A DNA stretch of 22,154 nt from Candidatus Fermentibacterota bacterium. GTDB lineage: Bacteria > JAFGKV01. Numbering within the stretch: the stretch's first letter is position 1; the number at the start of each line of letters is the position of its first letter. The stretch spans positions 1 to 22,154 of the forward strand of contig JAFGKV010000099.1 in assembly GCA_016928395.1 (NCBI GenBank), read 5' to 3'. The translations under genes and the position numbers were made by a program. The notes under the pieces are model-generated. The model saw nothing but the letters and a program-made list of their open reading frames with translations. It was not told where the DNA came from and searched no databases. This document shows, in pieces, positions 20,304 to 22,154 of this stretch.

Positions 20304-20485
20304 ACGAGAAGAAGCCGCCAGCCACCTCCAGGCATCAGAACTCTCCGCTGGGCATCCGCCGGAGCCCGAAGCGGAGTCGGCCGGAGCGACAAATTCAACA
20401 CGGACGTCGCTCACCATGTGGCCGTGCGCAAGTTCCGGCGCTCAACCAAGGGGAGAGCTGGCTAGGGTCGTGTATTGCTTTTTGA
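20300..20485 (+). CDS. Small basic hypothetical ORF overlapping the PIN stop (possibly truncated)
   Basis: 61 aa, MNEKKPPATSRHQNSPLGIR and onward, with 13 Arg/Lys in the first 40 residues. Its ATG overlaps the PIN TGA (ATGA at 20300-20303) and GGGGGAGCGGGG precedes it, so translation is plausible. From about residue 31 a second frame (KFNTDVAHHVAVRKFRRSTK) looks more protein-like, suggesting a frameshift or a broken third gene of the operon. There is no family recognition. Confidence 0.35.
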   Translation: MNEKKPPATSRHQNSPLGIRRSPKRSRPERQIQHGRRSPCGRAQVPALNQGESWLGSCIAF

Positions 20486-20802
20486 CATATGACGATCGCC
20501 CCTCTCGTCGCGCGCTGTGCGAGTCGTCCGACCGGTGAAGCAGAATCGGCTGTCGGCCAGAGTGAGGAGTCAGGAGATAGGAGTAAGGAGTCTGAGGTTG
20601 TTGGTTCTCAGTGGACTTACCCCGAAACTGCGGACACATGGGGGGAGATAGTGGCACAAATGACTGCAGCTGACCTCTCGACCGTAGGATCGGATGACTG
20701 CAAGAATCTGAAAGCAGCTAGTAAGAGGCCAACCGAAGATGGCCCAAAGGGGGAAGACCGCGTTGCCCTACCCCCGCCCGCATCACGCAGATAGAAGAAG
20801 CA
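20486..20802. other. Gap without a gene, containing an inverted copy of the CTCCTATCTCC repeat
   Basis: GTGAGGAGTCAGGAGATAGG through AGTAAGGAG at about 20566-20595 is the reverse complement of the repeat family at 10454-10540. TTTTTGACATATGACG at 20477-20492 contains TTGACA without a good -10. The 3' ends of the + strand island and the minus strand surface gene converge here, but I see no clear terminator hairpin with a T tract. Confidence 0.5.
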
Positions 20803-22154
20803 TTACTCCTCGTGGTGGAGTCGCTCCTCCTCCATCTCCAACCGCTCCTGCTCCCTCAACTCCGGATACAGGTATGAATCCCTCTCCGCCGAGGCGCAGT
20901 AGTCCAGCCGCTTCTCCTCGAAACCCCTGCGCTTGGCTACCACGCGGTAGTCGAACGTTCCGTTGGAACCCCCGCCATTCCGCTCTACCACGTCGAATCC
21001 CGTGAGCCCCTTCTTCACCGCGACCCCTTCGCATGACTCGTCGTGCAACTCCACGAACACCTTCATCGGATTCGCCGCATCGATGGTCACCGTCTCCAGG
21101 AAGAGTGGATCCAGCTCGACATGGCATCGCCCATCGACCAACTGCCCCTCCCCGAAGTCCTCGAACCAGTTCTCGGGGCTCTCCTGGCAGTACATCAGGG
21201 TCGGACCCCTGGATGTCTGCACCACGCAGCTCTTGGTCCCCGAACCGGCAAGACCGCCAATGAAGTAGACTCCGTAGCCGCCGGGGGAATCACTCCGACC
21301 CACGACGCCGCAGGGGTCGCCCGTAGTGGCGGAGGCATGGGCGAATACGCCCGTTCCGATGGCGGAGGAGCTCGTGAAGTCGCCGCCACAGGCGGAGGCA
21401 GAGCCGGTCACGCCGCAGCCGTTGGGGGAGGCGCTCATGAACCGGCCGCCATAGGTGACGCCCGAGGTGGCGGTAGCCTCCCCATAGACGCCTATACCTT
21501 GGGTGGAGGCGCTCGTGCCTCGCACGCCTGGGGAATTGCCCGCGGTACTTGAGTTGGTGCCCGAGATGATGGGATTCGCGTTGGAGGCGGTGAGAGCAAG
21601 GGGCACCGCGACGTGCAGCGTCGCATTACCGGAGGTGGCGCCGCCGGTGAGCCCCGTGCCCGCAATGACCGCGGTGATGTCACCCATCCCGGAACCGGAA
21701 AGGGTCCCATCCACCGTCAGATTCCCGGTGACCCGTGCATTGCCCTGGAAGTAGCCTGCGAAGCCAGCGGGGGAGACGGCTAGGCCGTACACCCCATAGG
21801 TCGTTCCCGATGTGGCGGCGGCATAGCCATGCACGCCACGGCCATCGGACGAGTTGCTCTGGCCCCAGATGCCGTAGGTCGTCCCCGATGTGGCGGCGGC
21901 CCAGCCGTAGACAGCTCGACCCGCGGTGGAAACGCTCGTGAAGTAGCCACCGTAGGCAGCACCCGATGCGGCGGTGGCGCCCCCATACACCCCTCGGCCA
22001 GCGGTGGAGTCGCTCGTGCCGTACACGCCGGAGGTAGTGCCCGATGTGGCGAGGGCCCGGCCGTAGACACCGCGGCCATCGGTGGAGGCGCTCGTGAAGT
22101 AGCCGCCCCAGGCAGCGCCCGATGTGGCGGTGGCGCCCCCGTACACCCCGCGGC
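20803..22154 (-). CDS. Repeat-rich surface protein, C-terminal part (runs off the window)
   Basis: At least 449 aa, with the stop TAA at 20805-20803. The frame is still open at the window edge, so the start is outside. The N-terminal two thirds consist of about 20-residue glycine-rich repeats of the form GRGVYGxAxATSGTTYGVYG (alternating with YFTSxSTxGRGVYG). A bridging region has GNLTVDGTLSGSG and GDITAVIAGTGLTGG. A 130-residue C-terminal domain follows (FEDFGEGQLVDGRCHVELDP, then PMKVFVELHDESCEGVAVKK, then FDYRVVAKRRGFEEKRLDYC) with a charged Glu-rich end. This is a secreted or surface adhesin/fibre-like architecture seen in environmental bacteria; ligand unknown. The DNA repeats are well conserved, so copy number probably varies. 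Confidence 0.8.
   Translation of the reverse strand, partial: RGVYGGATATSGAAWGGYFTSASTDGRGVYGRALATSGTTSGVYGTSDSTAGRGVYGGATAASGAAYGGYFTSVSTAGRAVYGWAAATSGTTYGIWGQSNSSDGRGVHGYAAATSGTTYGVYGLAVSPAGFAGYFQGNARVTGNLTVDGTLSGSGMGDITAVIAGTGLTGGATSGNATLHVAVPLALTASNANPIISGTNSSTAGNSPGVRGTSASTQGIGVYGEATATSGVTYGGRFMSASPNGCGVTGSASACGGDFTSSSAIGTGVFAHASATTGDPCGVVGRSDSPGGYGVYFIGGLAGSGTKSCVVQTSRGPTLMYCQESPENWFEDFGEGQLVDGRCHVELDPLFLETVTIDAANPMKVFVELHDESCEGVAVKKGLTGFDVVERNGGGSNGTFDYRVVAKRRGFEEKRLDYCASAERDSYLYPELREQERLEMEEERLHHEE

Overview
The window looks like about 22 kb of a GC-rich bacterial chromosome from an uncultured or poorly sampled lineage. No rRNA, tRNA or housekeeping gene pins down the taxon. The style suggests a free-living environmental bacterium: palindromic GC-rich intergenic repeats, a TonB-C-terminal-domain protein, a secreted RCC1-repeat protein and a long 'GVYG' repeat surface protein. 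That is a weak inference. Nearly all content is accessory: restriction-modification, toxin-antitoxin (TA) genes, repeats and gene fragments.

Left part (1-2830): the C-terminal tail of an integron-type tyrosine recombinase lies next to a perfect palindrome. It is followed by three compact, same-strand units: an alpha/beta hydrolase, a vapBC pair with its own sigma70-type promoter, and a cupin. attC-like structures lie between units 1/2 and 2/3. This reads as a decayed integron-like cassette array with the integrase in the same orientation as the cassettes.

Middle (3190-13716): a type I restriction-modification locus, hsdR, hsdM and hsdS, all on the + strand. hsdM and hsdS are separated by 4.5 kb holding a secreted TonB-C protein, a Phd/PIN TA pair, a HicAB pair and an AAA/DUF4143 ATPase. 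The two TA pairs sit between two 179-bp direct repeats. A REP-like array of alternating palindromes fills the hsdR-hsdM gap.

Right part (13713-20303): a 291-aa PIN-like nuclease overlaps the hsdS stop codon. After it, the extreme 3' end of hsdS (about 60 codons of its C-terminal conserved helix) recurs three more times in the same orientation, at about 14.65, 16.75 and 18.30 kb. Each repeat interval carries a different cargo: (i) the PIN nuclease; (ii) a RelE/HigB-like toxin, Xre antitoxin and SecB-like chaperone, i.e. a candidate toxin-antitoxin-chaperone (TAC) operon; (iii) a secreted RCC1-repeat protein; (iv) after the last tail, an Xre-ImmA/IrrE metalloprotease regulator with an overlapping PIN gene. 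The most interesting idea here is that the hsdS 3' end acts as a repeated junction at which defence or addiction modules have accumulated.

Far right (20304-22154): a decayed stretch, then the 3' part of a repeat-rich surface protein on the minus strand that runs off the window.

Functionally, the R-M genes would methylate and restrict DNA. The surrounding TA units, including four PIN proteins, HicA and a HigB-like toxin, would act as stabilisation or abortive-infection modules. All functional statements are by family recognition from the sequence alone.
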